A stretch of DNA of 64,000 nt from an uncultured Bacteroidales bacterium (GTDB lineage: Bacteria; Bacteroidota; Bacteroidia; Bacteroidales; Bacteroidaceae). Where the stretch lies: assembly GCA_902801325.1 (NCBI GenBank), contig CADCHQ010000006.1, positions 62,001 to 126,000 of the forward strand, written 5' to 3'. Numbering within the stretch: the stretch's first letter is position 1; each line of letters starts with the position of its first letter. Shown here one piece after another: positions 27,333 to 35,875 of the stretch. The notes beneath the pieces are model-generated. The model saw nothing but the letters and a program-made list of their open reading frames with translations, had not been told where the DNA came from and did not search any database. A program made the translations under genes and the position numbers.

Positions 27333-29162
27333 ATGAAGAAAAGAATATTCACTACCCTACTTCTCCTTTTGGCTCTTGGTGCAACATCAATTGTCAATTA
27401 CCAATTGTCAATTAGCAAGGCGAGCGCACAATCTGAGGTCATGTTGCAGGGATTCTATTGGGACAGCTATAGCCAGACGCGATGGACAAAGCTCGAGAAG
27501 CGAGCTGACGAACTGGCTCGGTACTTCGATTTGATTTGGGTGCCCAACTCTGGCTATTGCGGTGATTCGAACAACATGGGCTATCTGCCCCTCTATTATT
27601 TCCAGCAGAACTCCTCGTTTGGAACGGAAGCAGAGCTCAGAAGCATGATTAAGACCTTCAAGGAGAAGGGACTCGGCACTGTGGCCGATATCGTCATCAA
27701 CCATCACAACACCAACGGATGGTTTGGTTTCCCCAGTGAAACATACAAAGGTGAGACTTATCAGTTCCAGTCAACTGACATCTGCAAGAACGATGATGGA
27801 GGTTCTACCCTCAACCAAGCCAATAGTCAAGGTGTATCCTTGTCTGGCAACAACGACACTGGTGAAGACTGGTCGGGAACACGTGACCTTGACCACACAT
27901 CGGCAAACGTGCAACGCATAGTGAAGGCCTACCTCCATTTCCTGCTCGAGGACATCGGTTACACGGGCTTTCGCTATGATATGGTGAAGGGTTACAGCGC
28001 ATCATTTACAGGGCAGTACAATGCGGATGCAAAGCCAAAGTTCTCTGTTGGCGAATGCTGGGACGGAAGCACTACTATCAAGAACTGGATTAACGGAACC
28101 AAGGTTAACGGAGTACCCACTTCCTCAGCCTTCGACTTCCAATTCCGCTATCGCGTTCGCGACGCCATCAACCAGAATAACTGGACACTGCTGTCTGGTT
28201 CTACACAAGGCGATGCTGGTAAGCCCCTCATTTATGACGTGAACTATCGTCCGTATGCAGTAACATTTGTTGAGAACCACGATACCGAATACCGTTCTGC
28301 ATCTGCACAGCAAGACCCCATTAAGGGCGATACACTGGCAGCCAATGCCTATCTGTTGGCAATGCCCGGAACTCCCTGCGTTTTCCTCAAACATTGGCTC
28401 AATGCCAAGAGCGACCTGAAACGCATGATATCGGCTCGTAAACTGGTTGGAATCAGCAACACAAGCACCTATGAGGTGAAGGCAAGCCAATCGATGTATT
28501 ATGCTGTGGAGACGACGGGAAACAACGGAAAACTCATCTGCGTTGTGGGTAAAACACCTAAGGCCTACTCTGTTCCTTCGGGCTATACCCAAGCATGCTC
28601 AGGTACTGATTTCATCTACTATATCCCCAATGAACTGGCTTCGCAATGGGCAACCATCGAAGAACGCATCCGCCAGGAGGCACAACAGCCTGATGACTTT
28701 AAGCCGCATAGTGCCACCATCTATGTGCGTGATGAACTGAACTGGAACCGAATGAACTTCTACATTTGGGACAGCGACGATAATACTCAACTCAATGGTG
28801 GATGGCCTGGCAAGCAAATCACGGCAACCAAGAAGGTGGGCGACTACACTTGGTACTATCAGACCTTCAACATCAAGTCGGCCGACTATTATGTGAATGT
28901 GGTGTTCTCAACGGGAACAGGCAGTCCCCAAACCGTCGATGTAACCGAAATCTCTGAAGACAAATATTTTGTAATCAAGACCACGCAAGCTGGTTCGAAG
29001 TATATAGTCGAGGAAGACAAGGCAACGGGAATTGAGGACCTCCGGTCCAGTTCTGAGTTCAATGTTCTGAGTTCAGAGTTGTTTGACCTAAGCGGACGCA
29101 AAGTAACTTCGCCCCACAGAAAGGGAGTCTACATCAAACAAGGTCGCAAAATTGTAAAATAG
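27333..29162 (+). CDS. Secreted GH13 alpha-amylase with CBM26-like module and T9SS tail
   Basis: A 609-residue extracellular amylase in the position of susG. GH13 motifs: DIVINHH, FRYDMVKG (nucleophile D216), GECWD (E241) and FVENHDTE (D317). A starch-binding module of the CBM26 kind follows (about 460-560; IYVRDELNWNRMNFYIWD), then a C-terminal sorting tail (LFDLSGRKV, then GVYIKQGRKIVK) of the T9SS type A kind. The signal peptide has no lipobox, unlike B. theta SusG. Both the signal peptide (SIVNYQLSIS, 27387-27416) and the linker before the tail (29048-29081) are written in intergenic-type repeats. The ATG at 27333 replaces an upstream TTG. Confidence 0.93.
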   Translation: MKKRIFTTLLLLLALGATSIVNYQLSISKASAQSEVMLQGFYWDSYSQTRWTKLEKRADELARYFDLIWVPNSGYCGDSNNMGYLPLYYFQQNSSFGTEAELRSMIKTFKEKGLGTVADIVINHHNTNGWFGFPSETYKGETYQFQSTDICKNDDGGSTLNQANSQGVSLSGNNDTGEDWSGTRDLDHTSANVQRIVKAYLHFLLEDIGYTGFRYDMVKGYSASFTGQYNADAKPKFSVGECWDGSTTIKNWINGTKVNGVPTSSAFDFQFRYRVRDAINQNNWTLLSGSTQGDAGKPLIYDVNYRPYAVTFVENHDTEYRSASAQQDPIKGDTLAANAYLLAMPGTPCVFLKHWLNAKSDLKRMISARKLVGISNTSTYEVKASQSMYYAVETTGNNGKLICVVGKTPKAYSVPSGYTQACSGTDFIYYIPNELASQWATIEERIRQEAQQPDDFKPHSATIYVRDELNWNRMNFYIWDSDDNTQLNGGWPGKQITATKKVGDYTWYYQTFNIKSADYYVNVVFSTGTGSPQTVDVTEISEDKYFVIKTTQAGSKYIVEEDKATGIEDLRSSSEFNVLSSELFDLSGRKVTSPHRKGVYIKQGRKIVK

Positions 29163-29215
29163 CAGCCCCCCACTAACTCCCCCAGGGGGAGGAATCCTCC
29201 CAGAGAGGTGTTTTA
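29163..29215. repeat. GC-rich palindromic interspersed repeat, copy 2
   Basis: The core CTCCCCCAGGGGGAG at 29177-29191 begins 14 bases after the amylase stop codon; a CCTCCCAGAGAGG-like flank follows. Same family as 84-118 and 39245-39281. Confidence 0.75.
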
Positions 29216-29237
29216 GGAGGGTTTTCAAATTACTTCT

Positions 29238-30536
29238 ATGAAACAGAAACCTAATCTTTCATTCTGGAAACTTTGGAACCTTAGCTTTGGTTTCTTTGGT
29301 GTACAAATTGCCTATGCACTGCAATCGGCCAACATCTCGCGCATCTTTGCCACATTGGGAGCCGACCCTCATTCGCTCAGTTACTTTTGGATATTGCCGC
29401 CCCTCATGGGAATCCTTGTGCAACCCATAGTCGGTACGCTATCCGATAAAACTTGGACACGCTTTGGTCGCCGCATCCCCTACCTCTTCGTAGGCGCTGC
29501 TGCCGCTGTGCTTGTCATGTGTCTGCTACCCAATGCCGGTTCACTCGGACTTGCAGTCGGAGCCGCTATGACATTTGGTCTTGTTGCCTTGATGTTCCTC
29601 GACACAAGCATCAACATGGCTATGCAGCCCTTCAAGATGTTGGTCGGCGATATGGTGAACGAAGAGCAGAAGGCCAAAGCCTACAGCATCCAGTCGTTCC
29701 TTTGCAACGCTGGCAGTATCGTGGGCTTCATCTTCCCCTTCTTCTTCACCTGGATAGGCATCAAGAACTATGCTGAAAAGGGCGTTGTCCCCGACTCAGT
29801 TATATGGTCATTCTACATTGGTGCTGCCATCCTCATCCTGTGTGTGCTTTACACCACCTCGAAGGTAAAGGAGTGGAACCCCGAGGAATACAAGGAGTAT
29901 AATCCCGTAGCAGAAGAAAACGAGACCAAGGCCGACTGGTTCACCCTCTTGAAGAACGCCCCTTCTACCTTCTGGACAGTGGGCCTCGTACAGTTCTTCT
30001 CTTGGGCAGCCATGCTTTATATGTGGAACTACACCACAGGCGCCATTGCCGAAGTCGTTTGGAACACTACCGACGCTTCGAGTCCTGCATTTCAGGAAGC
30101 TGGCAACTGGGTGGGCATTCTCTTTGCCGTACAGGCCGTAGGTAGTGTGCTCTGGGCCATTGTGCTACCCCGTTTCCGCAACACTAAGGTGGCCTATTCC
30201 CTCAGTCTTGTACTGGGTGCCATAGGCTTCTGCCTCGTGCCATTCATCCACGACCAGTACCTGCAGTTCGTTCCTTTCCTGCTCATCGGTTGTGGTTGGG
30301 CCGCAATGTTGGCAATGCCCTTCACCTTCGTCACCAATGCCCTGCAAGGCTATGGTCACATGGGTGCCTATCTCGGACTGTTCAACGGAACCATTTGCAT
30401 TCCGCAGATCGTTGCAGCCCTTTTGGGAGGCGTGATTCTTTCGCTTGTAGGCAGCCATCAGTCGTCGATGATGATCGTGGCTGGTTGTTCGTTCCTCATC
30501 GCTTCTGCTTGTGTGATTATCATCAAACGCAAGTGA
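29238..30536 (+). CDS. SLC45/GPH-type MFS sugar transporter (probable maltose/maltooligosaccharide carrier)
   Basis: A 432-residue, twelve-helix inner-membrane transporter. The start NLSFWKLWNLSFGFFGVQIAYALQ, the early LPPLMGILVQPIVG and the loop LSDKTWTRFGRRIPY are typical of the SLC45-like sugar-proton symporters of Bacteroidetes. Position at the end of the starch cluster indicates import of maltose or glucose oligomers released by SusA/SusB. It is downstream of the amylase with only a palindromic repeat between, so it is probably in the same transcript. Confidence 0.87.
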   Translation: MKQKPNLSFWKLWNLSFGFFGVQIAYALQSANISRIFATLGADPHSLSYFWILPPLMGILVQPIVGTLSDKTWTRFGRRIPYLFVGAAAAVLVMCLLPNAGSLGLAVGAAMTFGLVALMFLDTSINMAMQPFKMLVGDMVNEEQKAKAYSIQSFLCNAGSIVGFIFPFFFTWIGIKNYAEKGVVPDSVIWSFYIGAAILILCVLYTTSKVKEWNPEEYKEYNPVAEENETKADWFTLLKNAPSTFWTVGLVQFFSWAAMLYMWNYTTGAIAEVVWNTTDASSPAFQEAGNWVGILFAVQAVGSVLWAIVLPRFRNTKVAYSLSLVLGAIGFCLVPFIHDQYLQFVPFLLIGCGWAAMLAMPFTFVTNALQGYGHMGAYLGLFNGTICIPQIVAALLGGVILSLVGSHQSSMMIVAGCSFLIASACVIIIKRK

Positions 30537-30564
30537 CGACACGGGATTGCTCAATCTTCGAATT

Positions 30565-30725
30565 ATGATAGTGGCAATCAACGTATCATGATAGTACCAA
30601 TCAAGTGTTCATGGTTGTAGCAATCAAGGGCACATGATAGTAGCAATCATCGGTCAGGGGTTGTACAACCTTTGGCCGATGGTTGTATATATCTCCGAGT
30701 GGTGATTGTATATATCTCCAACACA
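30565..30725. repeat. 23-bp tandem array between convergent genes
   Basis: Seven diverged units begin at 30565, 30588, 30611, 30634, 30657, 30679 and 30702; six of the spacings are 23 bases except one of 22. The first four share ATGATAGTAGCAATCA, the last three share GGTTGTA. There are no unique spacers of CRISPR kind. It sits between the 3' ends of the sugar transporter and the DUF3127 gene. Confidence 0.85.
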
Positions 30726-30737
30726 GGGATAAATAAA

Positions 30738-30773
30738 GCATCGCCCCACGCATTAGTTTGCATGGGGCGATGT
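30738..30773. terminator. Bidirectional terminator
   Basis: GCATCGCCCCA (30738-30748) pairs with TGGGGCGATGT (30763-30773) around a 14-base loop, followed by a T/A-rich stretch on both sides. It separates the convergent transporter and DUF3127 genes. Confidence 0.8.
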
Positions 30774-30799
30774 CTTATTAATCTATGATTGCCGTTTGC

Positions 30800-31210
30800 T
30801 TAGAAAGGCAATTCGCCTTCGTCAGACTCAGCGCCGAAGGGTGTAGCTTCGGGAGTGGGAGATTCAACAAAGGGAGTTGCATTAGTAGGCAGAGGAGCAC
30901 TGTCAGGCATAGGAGTTGCTTCGGGGGCCTGACCTTGTACGTTGCGATCAACGCGGAAGGCACGAATCTGGTTGTACCAGCGACCGTTGTACTCACGGGC
31001 ATCGATGTCAAAAGATACGGTAAGCATCTCACCTGCCTGTATGTTTAGTTGTTGAATGCGATCGGTTCCAAACACCTCAAAACAAATCTTCTTGGGGTAC
31101 TGCTCCTGAGTCTCAAGAACGTAGGAGGCTACTTTCCATTCCGAGCCACTGCGCTGACTCACACCACTGCGCTCGGGCAATACGGCAATAATTCTTCCAG
31201 TAATATCCAT
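30800..31210 (-). CDS. DUF3127 protein with SSB-like acidic tail
   Basis: A 136-residue protein. Residues 1-80 (MDITGRIIAVLPERSGVSQR, then KICFEVFGTDRIQQL) form a small beta domain of the DUF3127 family, predicted OB-fold-like. A Pro/Thr/Glu-rich linker (PEATPMPDSAPLPTNATP) leads to an acidic tail ending DEGELPF, strikingly like the DDxPF tip by which single-strand DNA-binding proteins recruit partners. The divergent neighbour is dnaN. Single-strand nucleic-acid binding is therefore an inference from fold, tail and context. The ATG at 31210 is chosen because the promoter at 31252-31283 lies within the longer frame. Confidence 0.8.
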   Translation of the reverse strand: MDITGRIIAVLPERSGVSQRSGSEWKVASYVLETQEQYPKKICFEVFGTDRIQQLNIQAGEMLTVSFDIDAREYNGRWYNQIRAFRVDRNVQGQAPEATPMPDSAPLPTNATPFVESPTPEATPFGAESDEGELPF

Positions 31211-31251
31211 ATAAAAAGGTATAAAGTTTAACGATTTGTAAATTTCGCATG

Positions 31252-31283
31252 CAAAGATACGAATAAGCGAGTGGAAAAACAAA
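31252..31283 (-). promoter_or_regulatory. Promoter for the DUF3127 gene
   Basis: On the minus strand TTTG (31283-31280), 20-base spacer, TATCTTTG (31259-31252). A perfect consensus match, 41 bases before the ATG. Confidence 0.8.
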
Positions 31284-31399
31284 TTTTATTTGCATTTTGT
31301 CGAAAGAGAGTATTTCAACCAAGAAATGAAGGGTAATGAAGCGATATAAGACAAGGATTAAAATAAACGTTAAAAAAGAAATTAAAAATTGCTCTTTGC

Positions 31400-31430
31400 T
31401 TGTACGTTTCAATAAGAATGCTTACTTTTG
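31400..31430 (+). promoter_or_regulatory. Promoter for dnaN
   Basis: TTG (31400-31402), 20-base spacer and TACTTTTG (31423-31430), 43 bases before the dnaN ATG. Confidence 0.6.
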
Positions 31431-31473
31431 CGTAGCAAATTATAAACATAAAAGAAATCATTAAATAAATAGT

Positions 31474-32595
31474 ATGAAATTCGTTGTTTCCAGTTCGGCC
31501 CTCTACGGCCGCCTCGCTGCTGCCAGCAAAGTGATGACAGCCAAAAACAGTATGCCCATCCTCGACTGCTTCCTGTTCGATATCCGCAATGGGAAGGTGA
31601 CCGTTACGGCTTCAGACGGGGAGAAGTATTTCGTAACCAGTGTTCCCTTGGTTGATAGTGACAATAACGCCCAGTTCTGCATTACAGCAAAGACCATCAT
31701 GGACTCGATGAAGGAGTTGGCTGAGCAACCCCTGACCTTCGACTATAATCCCGAATCCCATGAGTTGCAAGGTATCCACCAGACAGGTAAGTTCTCGGTG
31801 ATGACATTCGACGCTACCACCTACCCCGCCCAGCAACCACTGAACGACGGTTGCACTGTGCTGGAGCTGAACAGCAACGTACTGCTGACTGGTATCAACC
31901 GCTGTCTCTTTGCCACAGCTAATGACGAGATTCGCGTGGTAATGACTGGTATCTACGTCGATGTTCATAATGAAGACATCACCTTCGCTGGCACCGATGG
32001 TCGTAAGTTGGTTCGCTACATCAACCGTGAGGTTAAGCCCGGTTTGGAGACCAACTTCATCCTGCCCAAGAAAGTTGCTGCCATTCTGAAGAACGTGATG
32101 CAGAAGGACGTACAGATTACCATTTCCTTCGACAACGAGAAAGGTTTGGTTCACAGCGAAGACTTCGATATGTTCTTCCGCCTTGTTGAGGGACGCTATC
32201 CCAATTACAACGGCGTCATCCCCACCAACAATCCCTATGTAGCAACAGTTGACCGTGCAAGCCTCATCTCTGCACTGAAGCGCATCTCTGTATTCTGCAA
32301 CCAATCGAGCGGACTGATGAAGCTTCAACTCGAGAACAACCAGATGAGACTTACGGGTGAGGACAACGACTACTCAACTCGTGCCGAGGAAAACCTCATG
32401 TGCGACTACCAGAACGATCCCATCAGCATTGGTTTCTCCTGCATCTTCCTTATCGAGATTGCCAACATTCTGGAAGGCGAAGCACTGACCATCCAATTGG
32501 CCGACCCCAGCCGTCCTGGTGTAGTCGTTCCCGCCGAGCAGCCCGAGAACGAAGAAACGCTGATGCTGCTTATGCCCATGATGTTGAATGATTAA
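31474..32595 (+). CDS. dnaN: DNA polymerase III beta subunit (sliding clamp)
   Basis: A 373-residue clamp with three repeated domains (about 1-118, 128-243, 245-372). Recognisable stretches are KVMTAKNSMPILDCF, FAGTDGRKLVRY, VEGRYPNYNGVIP and the C-terminal LLMPMMLND (the family ends in the P-M-R/N-L type). It tethers polymerase III to DNA in the cytoplasm. dnaA, recF and gyrB are not adjacent, so this is not a dnaA-dnaN origin cluster. A 3'-5' exonuclease gene follows. Confidence 0.97.
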   Translation: MKFVVSSSALYGRLAAASKVMTAKNSMPILDCFLFDIRNGKVTVTASDGEKYFVTSVPLVDSDNNAQFCITAKTIMDSMKELAEQPLTFDYNPESHELQGIHQTGKFSVMTFDATTYPAQQPLNDGCTVLELNSNVLLTGINRCLFATANDEIRVVMTGIYVDVHNEDITFAGTDGRKLVRYINREVKPGLETNFILPKKVAAILKNVMQKDVQITISFDNEKGLVHSEDFDMFFRLVEGRYPNYNGVIPTNNPYVATVDRASLISALKRISVFCNQSSGLMKLQLENNQMRLTGEDNDYSTRAEENLMCDYQNDPISIGFSCIFLIEIANILEGEALTIQLADPSRPGVVVPAEQPENEETLMLLMPMMLND

Positions 32596-32758
32596 GTGAG
32601 GTTATAAGGTTAGAAGGTTATGGGGTTATAAGGTGTAAGGTCATTAAGATTGAAACACCCACGCAACCTCAAAACCTCACCGCTCGGCATCTGCGAAGCA
32701 ATGACGCTTGCGTAGCAAAGCCGAGCAAGAACCCAAAACCTCAAAACCTTATTTGGAA
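32596..32758. repeat. Repeat-rich gap between dnaN and the exonuclease
   Basis: Runs of AAGGTTA/AAGGTTAT units (about 32600-32645) are answered by the inverse runs AACCTCAAAACC (32663-32680 and 32732-32750), enclosing a core with CGCTCGGC and GCCGAGC (about 32681-32727). The layout matches the composite repeats elsewhere in the window. Confidence 0.6.
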
Positions 32759-33565
32759 ATGAAACTTAATCTTAAACGACCGCTGGTGATATTCGACTTG
32801 GAGACAACCGGGTTGGATATTGCCACTGCGCGCATTATACAGATTTCATACATTATCGCTCGCCCCGATGGAAGCGAGGAGCCACACAACTATTTGGTCA
32901 ACCCAGGTTGCCCTATTCCTAAAGAGATTGTGGAACTCACAAGCATCACTGACGAGATGGTGAAAGACAAGCCCACTTTCAAGGACTTGGCTCCTAAGTT
33001 GGCTCAGGACTTTGCTGGCTGCGACTTTGCTGGTTTCAACAGCAACTGCTACGACGTCCCCCTGCTTTGCGAGGAATTTCTGCGTGCCGGCATTAATTTC
33101 GACTTCTCCAAGACTTATTTCATCGATGTTTGCAACATCTTTAAGAAGATGGAGAGACGCAATCTGGCCGCAGCCTACAAGTTCTATTGCGGACGAAAGA
33201 TGGAGGAAGATTTCCAGGCTCACCTGGCCGACCAAGACACGGCTGCCACTTGGGCTGTGCTCAAAGCACAATTGGATATGTATGCCCCAGGGCGTCAGGA
33301 AGAACCCGAGCGCCAGTTAGAGAACGATGTTGAAAAACTGGCCGAAGTCAGTCAAGTCGGTCGTCCTGCATTGGACTTTGCCCAGCGCGTTGTTTTGGAT
33401 GAAGAGGGCAACGAAGTCATCAATTTCGGCAAATACAAAGGCGTAAAGGTGAAGGATGTCTTTCCCCGTGACTCGGGTTACTATAGCTGGATCATGCAAG
33501 CCGATTTCACGCTCAACACGAAACAGGTGTTCAAGCAGCTTTGGCTGAAATATGCGAGACGATAA
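32759..33565 (+). CDS. DnaQ-family 3'-5' exonuclease with ExoX-like C-terminal domain
   Basis: A 268-residue DEDD exonuclease. ExoI is FDLETTGLD (D13, E15), ExoII lies in FAGFNSNCYDVPLL, and ExoIII in HLADQDTAATW. The C-terminal domain NFGKYKGVKVKDVF, then YYSWIMQADF, is the putative quorum-sensing/ExoX-type C-terminal module found on many stand-alone proofreading-type exonucleases. It may assist repair or proofreading beside dnaN. The ATG at 32759 gives a normal N-terminus; an earlier TTG frame would be translated from repeat DNA. Confidence 0.9.
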   Translation: MKLNLKRPLVIFDLETTGLDIATARIIQISYIIARPDGSEEPHNYLVNPGCPIPKEIVELTSITDEMVKDKPTFKDLAPKLAQDFAGCDFAGFNSNCYDVPLLCEEFLRAGINFDFSKTYFIDVCNIFKKMERRNLAAAYKFYCGRKMEEDFQAHLADQDTAATWAVLKAQLDMYAPGRQEEPERQLENDVEKLAEVSQVGRPALDFAQRVVLDEEGNEVINFGKYKGVKVKDVFPRDSGYYSWIMQADFTLNTKQVFKQLWLKYARR

Positions 33566-33708
33566 GTGAAGGATTAAGGGTGAAGGGTGAAGGGTGAAGG
33601 ATGAAGGCTGCAATTAAGCGAGAGAAGAGCCAAACTCGTTTTGATTTTTCCGAGCGAATGCAGGCTCGAGACGAAGTCACAAGGATTAATGATTAAGGTT
33701 TTCAGGAA
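33566..33708. repeat. Composite interspersed repeat, copy B
   Basis: A GGTGAAG tandem run (33566-33607) leads into an 80-bp core (33604-33683) that matches the core at 6427-6505 (shared AAGGCTGC, AGCGAGAGRAGAG, CAAAC, TTTTCCGAG, CAGGCTCGAG), followed by an AAGGATTAATGATTAAGG run. Confidence 0.75.
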
Positions 33709-34899
33709 ATGCTTAAAGGGAAAAAGATAGTATTGGGTATTACGGGTAGCATTGCTGCTTATAAGGCTTGTCTCATCATCCGCGGTCTCATCAAACGTGG
33801 AGCCGAAGTGCAGGTGGTCATTACCCCAGCAGGCAAGGAGTTCATTACTCCCATCACCTTGAGTGCATTGACATCAAAACCCGTTATCAGCGAATTCTTT
33901 TCCCAACGCGACGGTTCGTGGCATAGTCATGTTGATCTTGGTCTTTGGGCCGACGCCATGCTTATTGCCCCAGCTACTGCCTCTACCATCGGAAAGATGG
34001 CACACGGCATTGCCGACAATATGCTCATCACCACCTACCTTTCGATGAAGGCTCCTGTATTTATAGCTCCAGCTATGGATCTCGACATGTTTGCCCATCC
34101 CTCTACTCAAGAGAATTTGGCAACACTTTGCCAGCGAGGCAATCACATCATCGAGCCCCAGAGTGGCGAACTGGCTAGTCATCTTGTTGGCAAGGGGCGC
34201 ATGGAAGAGCCTGAGAACATTATTCGTGTTCTCGATGAGTTCTTCTATGAGAAAGACCTGCAGGGACAGCACATCATGATTACGGCCGGACCAACCTATG
34301 AGCGCATCGACCCCGTTCGTTTCATTGGCAACTATTCAAGTGGGAAGATGGGTATCGCCCTAGCCGAGGAATGTGCCAAGCGCGGTGCTGAGGTCGAATT
34401 CATTGCCGGCCCAATGACACATTATCCCGAACACGCTAACATCCATATTACGGCTGTAGAAAGTGCCCAAGAGATGTACCAAGCCGTCATTCGCCTCTTC
34501 CCCACATGCCAAACGGGAATTCTATGTGCCGCCGTTGCCGACTTCACGCCTGATAGCGTTGCCGAAACAAAAATAAAGCGAGAAGGCGATGACCTTGTTC
34601 TCCGTTTGCGTCCAACCCATGACATTGCCAAAGCATTGGGCGAAACGAAGAAAGACGGCCAGCGGCTGGTTGGATTTGCTTTGGAAACCAACAACGAAGC
34701 CTCTAACGCCCAAGATAAACTTAAACGGAAGAACCTCGATTTCATTGTCCTCAATTCATTGCGCGACAAGGGTGCTGGTTTCCAACACGATACCAATAAG
34801 GTCACCATCATTTCGGCACAGGGTCAGAAGGCATTCCCATTGAAGTCAAAGGCCGAAGTGGCAAAGGATATTATTGACGAACTGGTAAAATTAGGATAA
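33709..34899 (+). CDS. coaBC: Bifunctional phosphopantothenoylcysteine decarboxylase/phosphopantothenate-cysteine ligase
   Basis: A 396-residue fusion. The N-terminal CoaC flavoprotein domain (about 1-180) shows GITGSIAAYKA, a HSHVDL histidine region and APAMDLDMF; the C-terminal CoaB domain (about 185-396) shows TAGPTYERIDPVRFIGNYSSGKMG and AAVADFTP. It carries out two consecutive steps of coenzyme A synthesis from 4'-phosphopantothenate, linking to panC/panD in this window. It is followed after 14 bases by the DUF4835 gene and then recN, an order common in Bacteroidetes. Confidence 0.97.
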   Translation: MLKGKKIVLGITGSIAAYKACLIIRGLIKRGAEVQVVITPAGKEFITPITLSALTSKPVISEFFSQRDGSWHSHVDLGLWADAMLIAPATASTIGKMAHGIADNMLITTYLSMKAPVFIAPAMDLDMFAHPSTQENLATLCQRGNHIIEPQSGELASHLVGKGRMEEPENIIRVLDEFFYEKDLQGQHIMITAGPTYERIDPVRFIGNYSSGKMGIALAEECAKRGAEVEFIAGPMTHYPEHANIHITAVESAQEMYQAVIRLFPTCQTGILCAAVADFTPDSVAETKIKREGDDLVLRLRPTHDIAKALGETKKDGQRLVGFALETNNEASNAQDKLKRKNLDFIVLNSLRDKGAGFQHDTNKVTIISAQGQKAFPLKSKAEVAKDIIDELVKLG

Positions 34900-34913
34900 A
34901 GGTTAAGGATAAG

Positions 34914-35855
34914 ATGAATAGAACAGGGACATATAGAACAAGGATTGAAAGAATGTGGTGCATGCTGCTTTCTCTTTTTCTTATGTTCTCATTTCAGCAA
35001 TCCCTTAACGCACAAGAGCTGAATGCTAAGGTGGTCATCAACACGGCACAACTGTCGAACACCAAGACGGAAGTGTTCGATGCACTGAAGGAGAAGATGG
35101 AAAACTTCCTGAACGAGCATCAATGGACCGATATGCAATTCCGCGAAAGAGAACGCATCGATTGCAATTTCAACATCACCGTAAGCAGTTGGGACGAGTC
35201 GCAAAGCCTCATAAAGAGCACGCTGCTCTTGACAGCCAGCAGGCCTGTATTCAATAGTACTTACAACACCACACTTTATAGTGTTCGTGACGGCGATTTT
35301 CAGTTCAACTTCCAAACAACCGACCAACTGGAGTGGAATCCCGAATACGTAGACAATAACCTGACGGCTATGATGGCTTATTATGCCTACATGATAATCG
35401 GTTACGATATGGACGCGATGTCGCCAAAGGGCGGAACCAGTTACCTGCAGACGGCCGAGAACATTGTCAACAATGCACAGAGTCTTGGTTTCCCAGGTTG
35501 GAGTTCGTTCAACGATTCGAAGAACCGCTTCGGTTTACTCAACGATTATCTCGATGGTTCGATGGAGGACTATCGGATGCTGGTCTATAAATACCACCGC
35601 GAAGGTCTCGACCAAATGGCCGATAATGCTGAAACAGGACGCAAAGCGATAGCTGAAGCTTTGGAACTGCTCGAAGCCTCAAAAGACGCTCGCACCATGA
35701 GCCAACTTCCAGTGCTCTTCACCGAATACAAGCGTGATGAGTTAGTAAATATTTTCAGTGGCAAAGGTACCAGTCAGGAACGTGAAACCGTGTATGACAT
35801 ACTGTTCGGAATCAACACTTCCCTCAGTGAATATTGGGACAAGATAAAGCAGTAA
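34914..35855 (+). CDS. DUF4835 family periplasmic protein
   Basis: A 313-residue protein with a signal peptide (hydrophobic run LLSLFLMFSFQQSLNA) and mature start QELNAKVVINTAQLSNTKTEVFDALK, followed by LEWNPEYVDNNLTAMMAYYAYMIIG, typical of the Bacteroidetes-only DUF4835 family located between coaBC and recN. From memory some annotation pipelines call this family PorD, a type IX secretion component; I cannot confirm it here. That would fit the several T9SS-tailed proteins in the window. An internal ATG at 34953 would give a tighter signal peptide and is a possible alternative start. Confidence 0.82.
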   Translation: MNRTGTYRTRIERMWCMLLSLFLMFSFQQSLNAQELNAKVVINTAQLSNTKTEVFDALKEKMENFLNEHQWTDMQFRERERIDCNFNITVSSWDESQSLIKSTLLLTASRPVFNSTYNTTLYSVRDGDFQFNFQTTDQLEWNPEYVDNNLTAMMAYYAYMIIGYDMDAMSPKGGTSYLQTAENIVNNAQSLGFPGWSSFNDSKNRFGLLNDYLDGSMEDYRMLVYKYHREGLDQMADNAETGRKAIAEALELLEASKDARTMSQLPVLFTEYKRDELVNIFSGKGTSQERETVYDILFGINTSLSEYWDKIKQ

Positions 35856-35875
35856 ATTACGAGTCACGAATACTG

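Noticed and set aside
30565..30725. CRISPR array
   Set aside because: Units are contiguous at 22-23 bases with no unique spacers, are degenerate, and there are no cas genes.
31474..32595. Chromosome replication origin near dnaN
   Set aside because: No dnaA, recF or gyrB neighbour and no cluster of DnaA-box-like sites was seen.
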